Assembly: GCA_041739525.1 (NCBI GenBank)
Contig: JBGSNQ010000158.1
Coordinates: 1-64,000 of the forward strand
Direction: 5' to 3'
DNA length: 64,000 nt
Origin: DATJGR01 sp041739525
Lineage (GTDB): Bacteria; Pseudomonadota; Gammaproteobacteria; Pseudomonadales; Azotimanducaceae
Under the pieces are notes generated by a model, which was given only the letters and a program-made list of their open reading frames with translations, did no database searches and was not told the origin of the DNA. Below, piece by piece: positions 25,380-32,659 of this stretch; position 1 is the first letter of the stretch; each line of letters begins with the position of its first letter. Position numbers and translations under genes: made by a program.

Positions 25380-25403
25380 CTATCGTTTCGCGACGAACGA
25401 TAG
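25380..25403. repeat. 8-bp perfect inverted repeat upstream of the capsid gene
   Basis: CTATCGTT and AACGATAG flank an 8-base loop about 20 bases after the preceding stop codon. It could end the small-gene transcript or act as an operator for the capsid unit. No T run follows. Confidence 0.4.
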
Positions 25404-25501
25404 AGGCCGTCAAGGTCGAGCCACGCACACGTTCGCGAAGAACGTCACCGCACCGCGAGAGCCCATCGAGGCTTCGTGCGTGCAACAAAACCCGCCGAAT
25501 G

Positions 25502-25527
25502 CCTCAACACAAACGAATTTGTTGAGG
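25502..25527 (+). promoter_or_regulatory. RNA hairpin covering the capsid gene ribosome binding site
   Basis: CCTCAA and CAAA (separated by two unpaired bases) pair with TTTG and TTGAGG around the tetraloop CGAA. The GAGG of the 3' arm (25524-25527) is the only Shine-Dalgarno for the capsid ATG at 25535, seven bases on. If the RNA folds as drawn, capsid translation is off unless the stem is opened. This is seen in the sequence; regulation is inference. Confidence 0.5.
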
Positions 25528-25534
25528 TTCCAAA

Positions 25535-26722
25535 ATGTCCGATTTCCAAGATATCAAAAGCGTGATGGATGGCATCAACGAAGGTGTCACCGCCATGCGC
25601 GAACGCCAGGCGAAAGAATTCTCAGAACTGCGCGAGCGCGTCGAGACGATCGAAGCGAATCGCAGTCGACCAACGAAGGCCGCTGGCGGCGAAACGCCGG
25701 AGCAGACGGAATACAAATCGATCTTCGGTGAGTGGCTGCGGCAGCCGAACGACGATCGCGCGCGAAACCGTTTATCCGACGCGCAGCACAAGCTGCTCGA
25801 GCGAAAGGATGTGTCGATTGGTACGGGGTCTGCGGGTGGCTTTGCGTTGCCGGAAGAAATCTCGCGCAGGATCGAAACGCGAATCGAGACGCTTAATCCG
25901 TTCCGGAACCTGGTGAACGTCGTACCCTGCGGTTCCAACGACTTCAAGCAGCTGCTTTCCCTGGGCGATAGTACGTCCGGTTGGGTATCGGAGACGGGCA
26001 CACGCACGGCGACGAACTCGCCGTCGCTGCGTGAACGTGCGCCGACCTTCGCGGAAAACTATGCGGTCGTGACGGCGACAAACTGGTCGCTGCAGGATCT
26101 GTTCTTCGATGTGCAGAAATGGCTGGTGACGGAAGCGGGCAACCGTTTCGCGGCCGACGAGGCAACTGCAATCGTCAGCGGAACGGGTAGTGATCAGCCG
26201 ACGGGTTTTCTGAACACGACGCCAACGACTTCGGCGGACTTCGCGTCGCCGCAGCGTGCAGCTGGGGTTGTGCAGTACATCCCGGCCGGGGCTTACACGA
26301 GCCCGTACACGATCCACTACAAATCTCTGGTGGATCTGATGATGTCGGTGCGCGAGCAATTCATGGCGTCGAGCCAGCAGATTGCGTGGGTCATGCGGCG
26401 TTCGACATTGGCGTACGTTCGCAAGCTGGTCGACAGCACGGGTCAGCCGATTTGGGCGCCGATGGTCGGCGGCAATCCGCAAACCTTGCTGGGATTTCCG
26501 GTCGCGACGACGGAAGCGATGCCGGCCATGGGCGCGGGTAATTATCCGATTGCGTTCGGCGCCTGGGATCAAGGCTATCTGCTGGCGGAACGGTCCGGCA
26601 TGTCGATTCTCGTCGACCCGTACACGACCAAAGGCAAGACGGTGTTTTACATCTCGCGTCGTTTGGGCGGATGCGTCTACTCCAACGATGCGGTCAAAGT
26701 AATGAAGCAGTCGGTTTCCTAA
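25535..26722 (+). CDS. HK97-type phage major capsid protein
   Basis: A 395-aa major capsid protein. Residues about 1-75 are a charged, coiled-coil-like delta domain (RQAKEFSELRERVETIEANR), as in self-scaffolding HK97 capsids. The rest has the HK97 fold signatures: GSAGGFALPEEISRRI, the E-loop-like NVVPCGSNDFKQL, GWVSETGTRTAT and the C-terminal GAWDQGYLLAERSGMSILVD. No prohead protease gene that would remove the delta domain is nearby. It is expected to form capsids by itself or together with a helper phage. Confidence 0.88.
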   Translation: MSDFQDIKSVMDGINEGVTAMRERQAKEFSELRERVETIEANRSRPTKAAGGETPEQTEYKSIFGEWLRQPNDDRARNRLSDAQHKLLERKDVSIGTGSAGGFALPEEISRRIETRIETLNPFRNLVNVVPCGSNDFKQLLSLGDSTSGWVSETGTRTATNSPSLRERAPTFAENYAVVTATNWSLQDLFFDVQKWLVTEAGNRFAADEATAIVSGTGSDQPTGFLNTTPTTSADFASPQRAAGVVQYIPAGAYTSPYTIHYKSLVDLMMSVREQFMASSQQIAWVMRRSTLAYVRKLVDSTGQPIWAPMVGGNPQTLLGFPVATTEAMPAMGAGNYPIAFGAWDQGYLLAERSGMSILVDPYTTKGKTVFYISRRLGGCVYSNDAVKVMKQSVS

Positions 26723-26830
26723 CGAACGGATCAAGGGGCTAGTCTTCTCCCGATCACGCCAGCAGTCGCCCCAGGGACTTTGGGCTGCTGGGCAAAACGT
26801 GGTCGGGCTCTTTCATAAACAGGAGGCGAC

Positions 26831-29545
26831 GTGGCAAAGGCGTACACAGCGGGTGTGATAATCACGGGATCAGCTGACGGCGCTGTTAAGGCGACGAAGC
26901 TGACCGCTGCCGAACTCGAAAAACTGAACGACGTGCAGCGGCGTACTGCCGGTGCGGCGGTGGCGGCGGCGTTGAGCGCTGGCAAACTCGACGCGGCGCT
27001 GTCGCAGGTGGGTAAGGCATCCAGGTTGGTCAACGACATTCTGACCGGTGGCGGGTTGCTGATTGCGTTTAAGACGCTCTCCAATCGTCTGGGTGATGTG
27101 GCGACGAGATACGCTGAGACCGACCGAAGTGCTGCTCAGTACCTTAAGACACAGAAACTGTTGGGGGCCGCCTTCGACCAGACGTTTCTGTCCGTCCTGC
27201 ACGCTTCGGGGGGTGCGCTGAAGTCGCTCAGCGACTTTCTCGATCCAGCCGCGCGTGCAACGGCTCGACTGGCTACTGCAACCCAGGACTTAGCGAAGGC
27301 CGAGCGAACACTCGCTGTGGCGCGTTCGAGCAACCGGTCCGGACTTAGTGCCGTTGGCGGCGCGGGCAATTCGCTCGATGATCTCGCGAAGCAGGTTCGT
27401 TTCCAGGAGTCGGCGGTCAAGGTAGCGCAGTATCAGATCGAATCGCTGCGGAAGGCCGAGCAGGATGCGAACAACGCGTTCGATCCGACCGGCGGCAAGG
27501 ACCTGGTCGATCGCATTTTGAAAGCGTCGGAGGAGGCGCGGCAGAAAGAATCGGCCGCACGCGAAAAGGCGCTGAACGAAGCAAAGAGCTCCGCCGATAA
27601 ACTGGCGGCATACAACGAGGATCTGGTCGCCACGCGTATTCGAAACGAAGAGGCGGCCGCCGACGCCATCAACCGGTACAACGAGGAGGTTGTTCAAACC
27701 CGCGCTCGCAACGAGGAGCAGGCATTCGAGGCCGCTGCGAAGGAAACGGCGACCGCGCAGATGCAGGCAGCCGAAGAATCGGCACGCCAATCGCAGGAGA
27801 TTTGGAACAACGCTGCAGAGGGGATTCAGTCCGCGCTGACCGACGCGTTCGAAGGGGCGTTCAACTCGGCGACTGACTTCTTCGGCAGTCTGACGGACTT
27901 GGCGAAGCGGACGTTCGCGGAGATCGCCTCCGCATCGGTTGTGAAGCAATTCAGCGGACTGTTGGCGGGTGTTACCGGAGCGGGCACAGCATCTGCGAGC
28001 ACCGGGATTCTCGGCAACCTTGGCTCTGTGGGCGGACTCAGTTCGCTATTTGGTAGCGGCGCTGCAGCAAGCTCTGGTGGCGTATTCGGTGGGACATCAG
28101 GCGGCCCCGGCTTTGGTCTCGGCAGCGGTTACGGGCTCGGGCCGAATTTGTTGGCCGGGTTCGCGGGTTCCTTCGTCGGCAACGAGCTTGGCGAATCGGC
28201 ATTCAACAAGCAGGCGAAAAACCCGGCCTTTGCAACGACTGGCGCCATCCTTGGTTCGTACTTCACGCCGGTTGGCACAGCGATCGGTGCTGCGATCGGC
28301 GCGGCCGTCGACGTTGCGGTCGGCAGCGACGTCAACGGTAAGCGCGTGAAACTCGGCATCTCTGCCGGGACCGATATTGCCACCGGGGCAAACTCAACCG
28401 TCACCGGTGCGTCGGGTCTACAAATCAGCGCAATCGGCAAACGACTCGACAAAGAATCCGGGCAAGCGCTCGACCAACTGCTCGCCACATTCGCAAATAT
28501 CGACACGGTGCTGACCGGCGCTGCGCGTGCTGCGGGCGCAACGGTCAACTTTGCCGGTCTCAATCTCACTAACCCGAATTCGGCTGGCAGAGAGGCCGGC
28601 GCCAATTTCTTTGGCTCTTTCCGTAAGGGTGAGATCAATGCAGAGGATGTGCAGGGCGCTGCCAACAACTTCGTCACGGCGTGGATTGCGCAGATCGACA
28701 ACCAGTTGCCGGCGCGGGTACGGGCTGGACTGAAAGGCGTCGAGCAGACAGCGGACTCGATCGTCACGGCGTTCCAGGGTCTTATCAACATCGACAAGTT
28801 GCTGAACCTCGATGTCGTGAAAGAAACCGACAAGGCGCTCGAGGCCTTGGGTCAGGCGAACAAGTCGTTACTCGGTCAGTACGATGATCTGACGTCGGCG
28901 TTGATGGATGTATCGGCTGGGTATGACGGGTCGACGGATTCGATCATCGGCCTATCGGATGCGCTGACGGCACAGAAATCGATCGCGGTGCAGTTGGCGG
29001 TTGCGTACCGGGCCGTTGGTGAACAGATCAGTTCGACCTTTGGGTCCGCGCGGGACTTCATTTCCGAGTCGGTGCTCAGCGAAGAGGAACTGTACGCGAA
29101 GCGTCGAGCGCAGATCGCGGACCTCTCCGCATCGCTCACCAGCACGATTGACCCAGAGAAGATTGCGGCCATCTCGGCGCAGATCGATCAACTGGCTCGC
29201 GGCGCATTCGGGCTGCTTTCAGACGAACAGAAAAAGGCCGAGGCGGGCGGGTTCCTGAGTTTCTTCGATCAGGCTCAGGGCGTCGCGGCGGCTCAGATCG
29301 CAGCGGGGCAGGCGTCGCTATCGGGACGTGAAGCCGGCGTGTCTGGCTCGATCGACCTGGAACTCGCGCGAGTCAATCAAGCAACGGCAGAGAAGAACGC
29401 GGCATCTACCGACCGATTCGCCGCCGTCGTCGACCAGTTGATGGGGCTTGCCAACCTGCCCGCCGAGATTCAAAGCACCCTGAACAGCATCCGCGGTGGT
29501 AACTTCGGCATCAACTCCAGATTCGAGGTGAATGGCGTGCTATGA
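26831..29545 (+). CDS. Phage tail tape-measure-like protein
   Basis: A 904-aa protein with the layout of lambdoid tape measures: an N-terminal helical part, a long charged coiled-coil region (about 140-320; KASEEARQKESAAREKALNE), then hydrophobic Gly/Ala-rich segments near residues 330-510 (FFGSLTDLAKRTFAEIASAS; TPVGTAIGAAIGAAVDVAVG). Tape measures set siphophage tail length; at the known 0.15 nm per residue this one would match a tail of roughly 135 nm. No tail tube, chaperone or tip gene accompanies it, which is odd. The GTG start has AGGAGG five bases upstream. Confidence 0.78.
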   Translation: MAKAYTAGVIITGSADGAVKATKLTAAELEKLNDVQRRTAGAAVAAALSAGKLDAALSQVGKASRLVNDILTGGGLLIAFKTLSNRLGDVATRYAETDRSAAQYLKTQKLLGAAFDQTFLSVLHASGGALKSLSDFLDPAARATARLATATQDLAKAERTLAVARSSNRSGLSAVGGAGNSLDDLAKQVRFQESAVKVAQYQIESLRKAEQDANNAFDPTGGKDLVDRILKASEEARQKESAAREKALNEAKSSADKLAAYNEDLVATRIRNEEAAADAINRYNEEVVQTRARNEEQAFEAAAKETATAQMQAAEESARQSQEIWNNAAEGIQSALTDAFEGAFNSATDFFGSLTDLAKRTFAEIASASVVKQFSGLLAGVTGAGTASASTGILGNLGSVGGLSSLFGSGAAASSGGVFGGTSGGPGFGLGSGYGLGPNLLAGFAGSFVGNELGESAFNKQAKNPAFATTGAILGSYFTPVGTAIGAAIGAAVDVAVGSDVNGKRVKLGISAGTDIATGANSTVTGASGLQISAIGKRLDKESGQALDQLLATFANIDTVLTGAARAAGATVNFAGLNLTNPNSAGREAGANFFGSFRKGEINAEDVQGAANNFVTAWIAQIDNQLPARVRAGLKGVEQTADSIVTAFQGLINIDKLLNLDVVKETDKALEALGQANKSLLGQYDDLTSALMDVSAGYDGSTDSIIGLSDALTAQKSIAVQLAVAYRAVGEQISSTFGSARDFISESVLSEEELYAKRRAQIADLSASLTSTIDPEKIAAISAQIDQLARGAFGLLSDEQKKAEAGGFLSFFDQAQGVAAAQIAAGQASLSGREAGVSGSIDLELARVNQATAEKNAASTDRFAAVVDQLMGLANLPAEIQSTLNSIRGGNFGINSRFEVNGVL

Positions 29546-29835
29546 ACGATCCCGACGACGTCGTGAAGCGACTGGATCGGCTATACGCGGCCACAGTCGA
29601 CGCTGCGATACCGGTGCTCGAGCTGCTGGAGTTCGTCCGCGAGAACCCCGAGATCCTCGCCAACGAGGGCATGCAGGCGGCGTTGCAGAAGATCACCAAC
29701 GAGCCGTTCCTGCAACTTTGGGAAGGGTTCGCGCGAAACCAGCGTAAGGCCAATGCGATGCTGAAGGATTTCCGGCAGATGTCGGTCGATCAGGCACGTT
29801 CCGCGATCGATCACTTATCGGGTTCCGACGACTGA
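29542..29835 (+). CDS. Small helical protein downstream of the tape measure
   Basis: A 97-aa protein whose ATG overlaps the tape-measure stop (ATGA). It is almost wholly helical (DDVVKRLDRLYAATVDAAIP, then FLQLWEGFARNQRKANAML). Genes in this place in siphophages often encode tail components, but I recognise no family. It closes the rightward operon and is followed by a terminator-like hairpin. Confidence 0.65.
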   Translation: MNDPDDVVKRLDRLYAATVDAAIPVLELLEFVRENPEILANEGMQAALQKITNEPFLQLWEGFARNQRKANAMLKDFRQMSVDQARSAIDHLSGSDD

Positions 29836-29839
29836 AGAA

Positions 29840-29864
29840 GCGCCCGGCCGCGAGCACCGGGCGC
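29840..29864. terminator. Hairpin between convergent genes
   Basis: A perfect 8-bp stem GCGCCCGG/CCGGGCGC with a nine-base loop starts four bases after the stop codon of the 97-aa gene and lies before the convergent 86-aa gene. It could terminate in both directions; there is no T run on the plus strand. Confidence 0.55.
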
Positions 29865-29871
29865 GATTGGA

Positions 29872-30132
29872 TCAGCCTTTCATCTGCTTTCCGAGGATCA
29901 CGGCCTGCTGCTGCAGCGTCACCTGCACCGCGTTGATGATCCACGCCACGCCACGATCGCAATCATCCGTCTTGCCTTCGCACTCCACGGCGTCAGAGAT
30001 GACCTGGAGGATGTCGCAGAGTCGGTCGATCGTGTCACCGGCGCTGGCCTCCAGGAACGGGTTGTCGGTCTTCGGGTTGCTGCAAATGCGGCTGCCGTTC
30101 GTGATGGCGGTTACATTCGTTTCATTGGTCAT
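29872..30132 (-). CDS. Small protein on the opposite strand, possible DUF3077-like
   Basis: An 86-aa protein (start MTNETNVTAITNGSRI) with a helical core GDTIDRLCDILQVISDAVE and a second helix GVAWIINAVQVTLQQQ. The layout recalls DUF3077 proteins of pseudomonads, but the match is from memory and weak. GGAG lies eight bases before the ATG. It is the only leftward gene of the element and sits next to attR, where lysogeny-expressed cargo or control genes are often found. Confidence 0.55.
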   Translation of the reverse strand: MTNETNVTAITNGSRICSNPKTDNPFLEASAGDTIDRLCDILQVISDAVECEGKTDDCDRGVAWIINAVQVTLQQQAVILGKQMKG

Positions 30133-30244
30133 GGTGTTGCTCCGTGAGTGAGTTTGCCCACGGATTACCGTATGGAAGCGCGCAGCAGGGTGGGGGCGTT
30201 AGCTAACTACTTGATTCGACAACTGAACCCGAATCACCGGATTG
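30133..30244. other. Right end of element before attR
   Basis: A short gap that must hold the promoter of the leftward 86-aa gene and the integrase arm sites on this side. No clear repeat or promoter is recognised. Confidence 0.3.
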
Positions 30245-30261
30245 CCCACCCTGGGCACCAC
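30245..30261 (+). repeat. attR core (17-bp direct repeat)
   Basis: Identical to 20407-20423. It is only the 3' tip of a tRNA-Leu and not a complete tRNA. The next 25 bases also resemble those to the right of attL (AGG, TTCC and GACT shared with single-base changes), so similarity continues outside the element. Confidence 0.88.
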
Positions 30262-30271
30262 TAACAGGTTT

Positions 30272-30426
30272 CCATCGACTAAGCCGAACTGGCGACACAT
30301 CGCTCCCGCAAGTTCGTTGGATTCCGTAAGACGATACCGACAGAGACGTGGATCGAATGACTACCACTCCCGGCACGTTTACCGCGCTGAAGTGGTCGGA
30401 AGCGCAGGACGGGGATTATTCCTCGC
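30272..30426 (+). pseudogene. Frameshifted N-terminal fragment of a related integrase
   Basis: Three short stretches in different frames align with the first 75 residues of the intact integrase at 20552: KPNWRHIAP (against EPYWRHLAI), RKFVGFRKTIPTETWIE (against GRHVGYRKTETGSETWIA) and GTFTALKWSEA (against GTLAALTWSEA). At least two frameshifts separate them and the gene start is deleted. The fragment follows attR as the intact gene follows attL. This is the left end of an older related element at the same tRNA. Confidence 0.8.
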
Positions 30427-30682
30427 GTACTACACGCAAGTCTTGGAGCAGGTCCCACCGCACACGGAGCGCTAACGCCTCGATGGTGTGCGTTCTTTCT
30501 CTGCCGGGTGAAGGTAGGCCTCTCGCCTCCAGTTCGGCGTTTAGGCAGTCGTGGTAGGCCAAGCGGATTTCACGCACCCAATCGGGTACAGACTCATCGA
30601 GACTCGATAGACGCCTGAAGCTGTGTTGGCATTCAAGGATGAGGATGTCGTCGCCGAGTTCCGACAGAGCTGGATGCCGCAT
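30416..30682 (-). CDS. Small hypothetical protein
   Basis: An 88-aa frame starting MRHPALSELGDDILILE, with SVPDWVREIRLAYHDCLNAE in the middle. It is acidic at the N-terminus and helical; no family is recognised. Its 3' end overlaps the integrase remnant by about ten bases. A TTG at 30700 could be an alternative start. It may be cargo of the older, decayed element. Confidence 0.5.
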   Translation of the reverse strand: MRHPALSELGDDILILECQHSFRRLSSLDESVPDWVREIRLAYHDCLNAELEARGLPSPGRERTHTIEALALRVRWDLLQDLRVVREE

Positions 30683-30982
30683 GTTGTCCCTAACTCCCAA
30701 TGTCCTTTCGCAATCCTACGACCGCGATAAGCCATTGCATGTGACCTAGTCCTCCGCTCGGCAACCCTGTTGTCAAAAAAGGTGGGGAGGGTAGGAGCTC
30801 AGCGCGAGTTTTTTGCCTGCGGAAGTCGATGAAATCGTCGAGCAGGCTCAGCAAATTGAGCAAGGCAAGATGCCGCTGGATTTCCTGGCGGTGTCATCAT
30901 TTCAAAGTGACTAGCAAGTCTTCCTGAGCAAGCGCTGCGCAGAGATCGCGCCCCGGCGTTTCAAGGGTTGCCGCCCCAACAT
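30683..30982. other. Gap with a possible phage-gene remnant
   Basis: About 300 bases without a supported gene. A 33-residue frame at 30813-30914 (TTG start) contains DEIVEQAQQIEQG and KMPLDFLAV, which resembles the C-terminal style of small phage packaging proteins and could be a remnant of the older element. The rest shows nothing recognisable. Confidence 0.35.
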
Positions 30983-31384
30983 TCACTCGACGTAGTCAAC
31001 TTTCACGGTGCCGATGATCTGCCCCGCAGAGAGAACGGACACCTCAGTGAACTGCCCCTTGGACGCCGCTTCGATATAGCTGGTGTCGACCCACGTGAGT
31101 ACTTGAAGGCCAATGCCTTCCTCCTTCGTCTCCAGATTCAGCAACAGAATTTTCGGGTTGAGTCCCTGCGGCACCTTTCGAACGAGGGAAGCCGTTACGG
31201 CGGTGTTAGGGACGTACACTTTCGCGGTTACCTTCAGGCCACTCCCTGCGTGAATCTCTGCCTTGAGGTCTTTTATGTCGCCAACGGCGTGAGTCTCCAT
31301 TTTGCTGGGGTCCCCTGCAGAAGCACTCCATGCAAATCCTACGATCAACGCGACCACTGACAAGCAACTCGTAGCCCTACTCAT
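30983..31384 (-). CDS. Small secreted protein, unknown function
   Basis: A 133-aa protein with a signal peptide (LSVVALIVGFAWSASA, cleaved near residue 24). The mature part is predicted beta-rich (AEIHAGSGLKVTAKVYVPN, then GQIIGTVKVDYVE) and has no Cys, suggesting a small periplasmic or exported beta domain. ATG 31384 is chosen over upstream in-frame starts because GGAGG is six bases before it. It is divergent from the lipoprotein gene at 31549. No family is recognised. Confidence 0.65.
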   Translation of the reverse strand: MSRATSCLSVVALIVGFAWSASAGDPSKMETHAVGDIKDLKAEIHAGSGLKVTAKVYVPNTAVTASLVRKVPQGLNPKILLLNLETKEEGIGLQVLTWVDTSYIEAASKGQFTEVSVLSAGQIIGTVKVDYVE

Positions 31385-31548
31385 AGATACCTCCCACAAT
31401 CTTCAGGTCGATGGATTCACTCAGTTCCGATTCGTAGATTGCGCTCGAACGTTCTTCCGTCAATCGACTCGTGTTCGATCGGACAGATACGAACGCATTA
31501 GCTGTCCCGTGTAGACTCCTGGGTCTCCTTTGTTGAGGAGCATCCGCA

Positions 31549-32103
31549 ATGAGTCTTCTACGACGCATGCACGAAGGCAGTTCACGCAATGCCCTCACCT
31601 CGCTGGTCCTCTCGGTCCTTGTTTCGCTGGGAGCGTGTGGCGACGGTGGTTCTCAGCCGGGGAAAGCGACCGTCCAGACTGAGTCACCTCCTGATGTCTG
31701 CTTGCTGCTGACACGTGAGGATGTCGCGCTAGCGACGGGTTGGAAGAACCCGACTGGTCACGCTGTCGATACGGGAGCTGCGTTCGTTAAGTCATGTATT
31801 TTTGCCGATGGCGATGATCTGGCGAAAGTCGCTACGGTATCGGTATCTGCTGGCGGTCCCACACACAAGAGCGGGGCCGAATTCGCGCAGAGTATCGGCA
31901 ACGGCGGGGGCATGCTGACGGAGCCTGCCACTGTAGTTGATGGATTCCCGGTACCCGTTATTGCCACGAGGCCGATCGGAGGGATGTATGGGATGCAAGC
32001 GCGTACACCTGCAGCCATCGAGTTGACGGTTGTGACCTGGTCGATTGAGACCACTCGCCAGCTATTTCCGAAGGCGCTGAGCCGATTGCTCGACACCCAG
32101 TAG
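31549..32103 (+). CDS. Lipoprotein, DUF3558-like
   Basis: A 184-aa protein with a long signal peptide ending in the lipobox LGAC (Cys near residue 30). The mature domain starts DVCLLLTREDVALATGWKNP and later has CIFADGDDLAKVATVSVSAG, a layout similar to DUF3558-type lipoproteins with two conserved Cys; the assignment is tentative. GAGGAG lies nine bases before the ATG. The function is unknown; location is expected to be the inner or outer membrane. Confidence 0.65.
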   Translation: MSLLRRMHEGSSRNALTSLVLSVLVSLGACGDGGSQPGKATVQTESPPDVCLLLTREDVALATGWKNPTGHAVDTGAAFVKSCIFADGDDLAKVATVSVSAGGPTHKSGAEFAQSIGNGGGMLTEPATVVDGFPVPVIATRPIGGMYGMQARTPAAIELTVVTWSIETTRQLFPKALSRLLDTQ

Positions 32104-32266
32104 TTTCGCTTGGACTGATACGCCGGGGAAGCGCAGCCTAACGACCCAACGTTGTCGCAGAAGACCCACCTCTGTGACGGAATTTCTTTTGCGAGAAGGC
32201 CGCAATTGCGCACCGAAGCGAGCTGGCGAATAATCGAAGAACGTCACTGCGCGCGGGTGATTGTCG

Positions 32267-32536
32267 ATGAAGACAGGCGGGCGAGTTTTCCTGGGCATCG
32301 GACTACTTGGACTTGGTTGGGCGGTGGGTTACGCACAGCGTCCCGAGCCGGACTTCATGATCAAGATCAACGCACCTGCTGGTAACACCAGTGTTGAGTG
32401 CGTTTCTGGCTGTGAACTCCTAAGCGAGCACGACTTAGAGAGTGCAAACGGACGTATGAAGACTTTCGCGTTTGGCTGCACCGGGTCAGCGTCGAAGCGT
32501 TGTGGTGCGCAAGCCGCGGGATGGCTACTGAAGTAG
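32267..32536 (+). CDS. Small exported protein, unknown function
   Basis: An 89-aa protein with an N-terminal hydrophobic helix (VFLGIGLLGLGWAVGYA) that acts as signal or anchor, followed by a short Cys-containing domain (VECVSGCELL and FGCTGSASKRCGA). Four Cys suggest two disulfides in the periplasm. ATG 32267 is preferred to the TTG two codons upstream; no clear Shine-Dalgarno is present. No family is recognised. Confidence 0.55.
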   Translation: MKTGGRVFLGIGLLGLGWAVGYAQRPEPDFMIKINAPAGNTSVECVSGCELLSEHDLESANGRMKTFAFGCTGSASKRCGAQAAGWLLK

Positions 32537-32659
32537 CGCCACCACGACGGCCGGGCAAGGTCTCCGATGCTACTGTCGCGAAGTCAGTGACGCCTAGACC
32601 CTGCGCAACGCGGTCAAGCTCCTCGATTCGACGGCCAGTGGATACGCGCTCCAACTTCG

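Larger units (their letters stand above)
20407..30261. mobile_element. Integrated phage-satellite-like element at tRNA-Leu(TAG)
   Basis: About 9.85 kb between two perfect 17-bp repeats. The content in order is integrase, an unknown protein, a small HTH protein, a 60-aa protein, a RecA-fold ATPase, an iteron-like repeat cluster, a terminase-small-subunit-like protein, four tiny overlapping genes, HK97-type major capsid protein, tape-measure-like protein, a 97-aa protein and an opposed 86-aa gene. All of these frames are intact and tightly packed. Large terminase, portal, protease, connectors, tail tube and lysis genes are not seen. Size, integrase, own replication region and a lone TerS are typical of phage satellites (known for P4-like elements and PICIs); a lone capsid plus tape measure is not typical. 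A strongly reduced prophage remains possible. Confidence 0.8.

Noticed and set aside
30241..30261. A second tRNA-Leu at the right end of the element
   Set aside because: Only the last 16-17 bases of the tRNA are present; there is no acceptor 5' strand, D-arm or anticodon. It is an att site.
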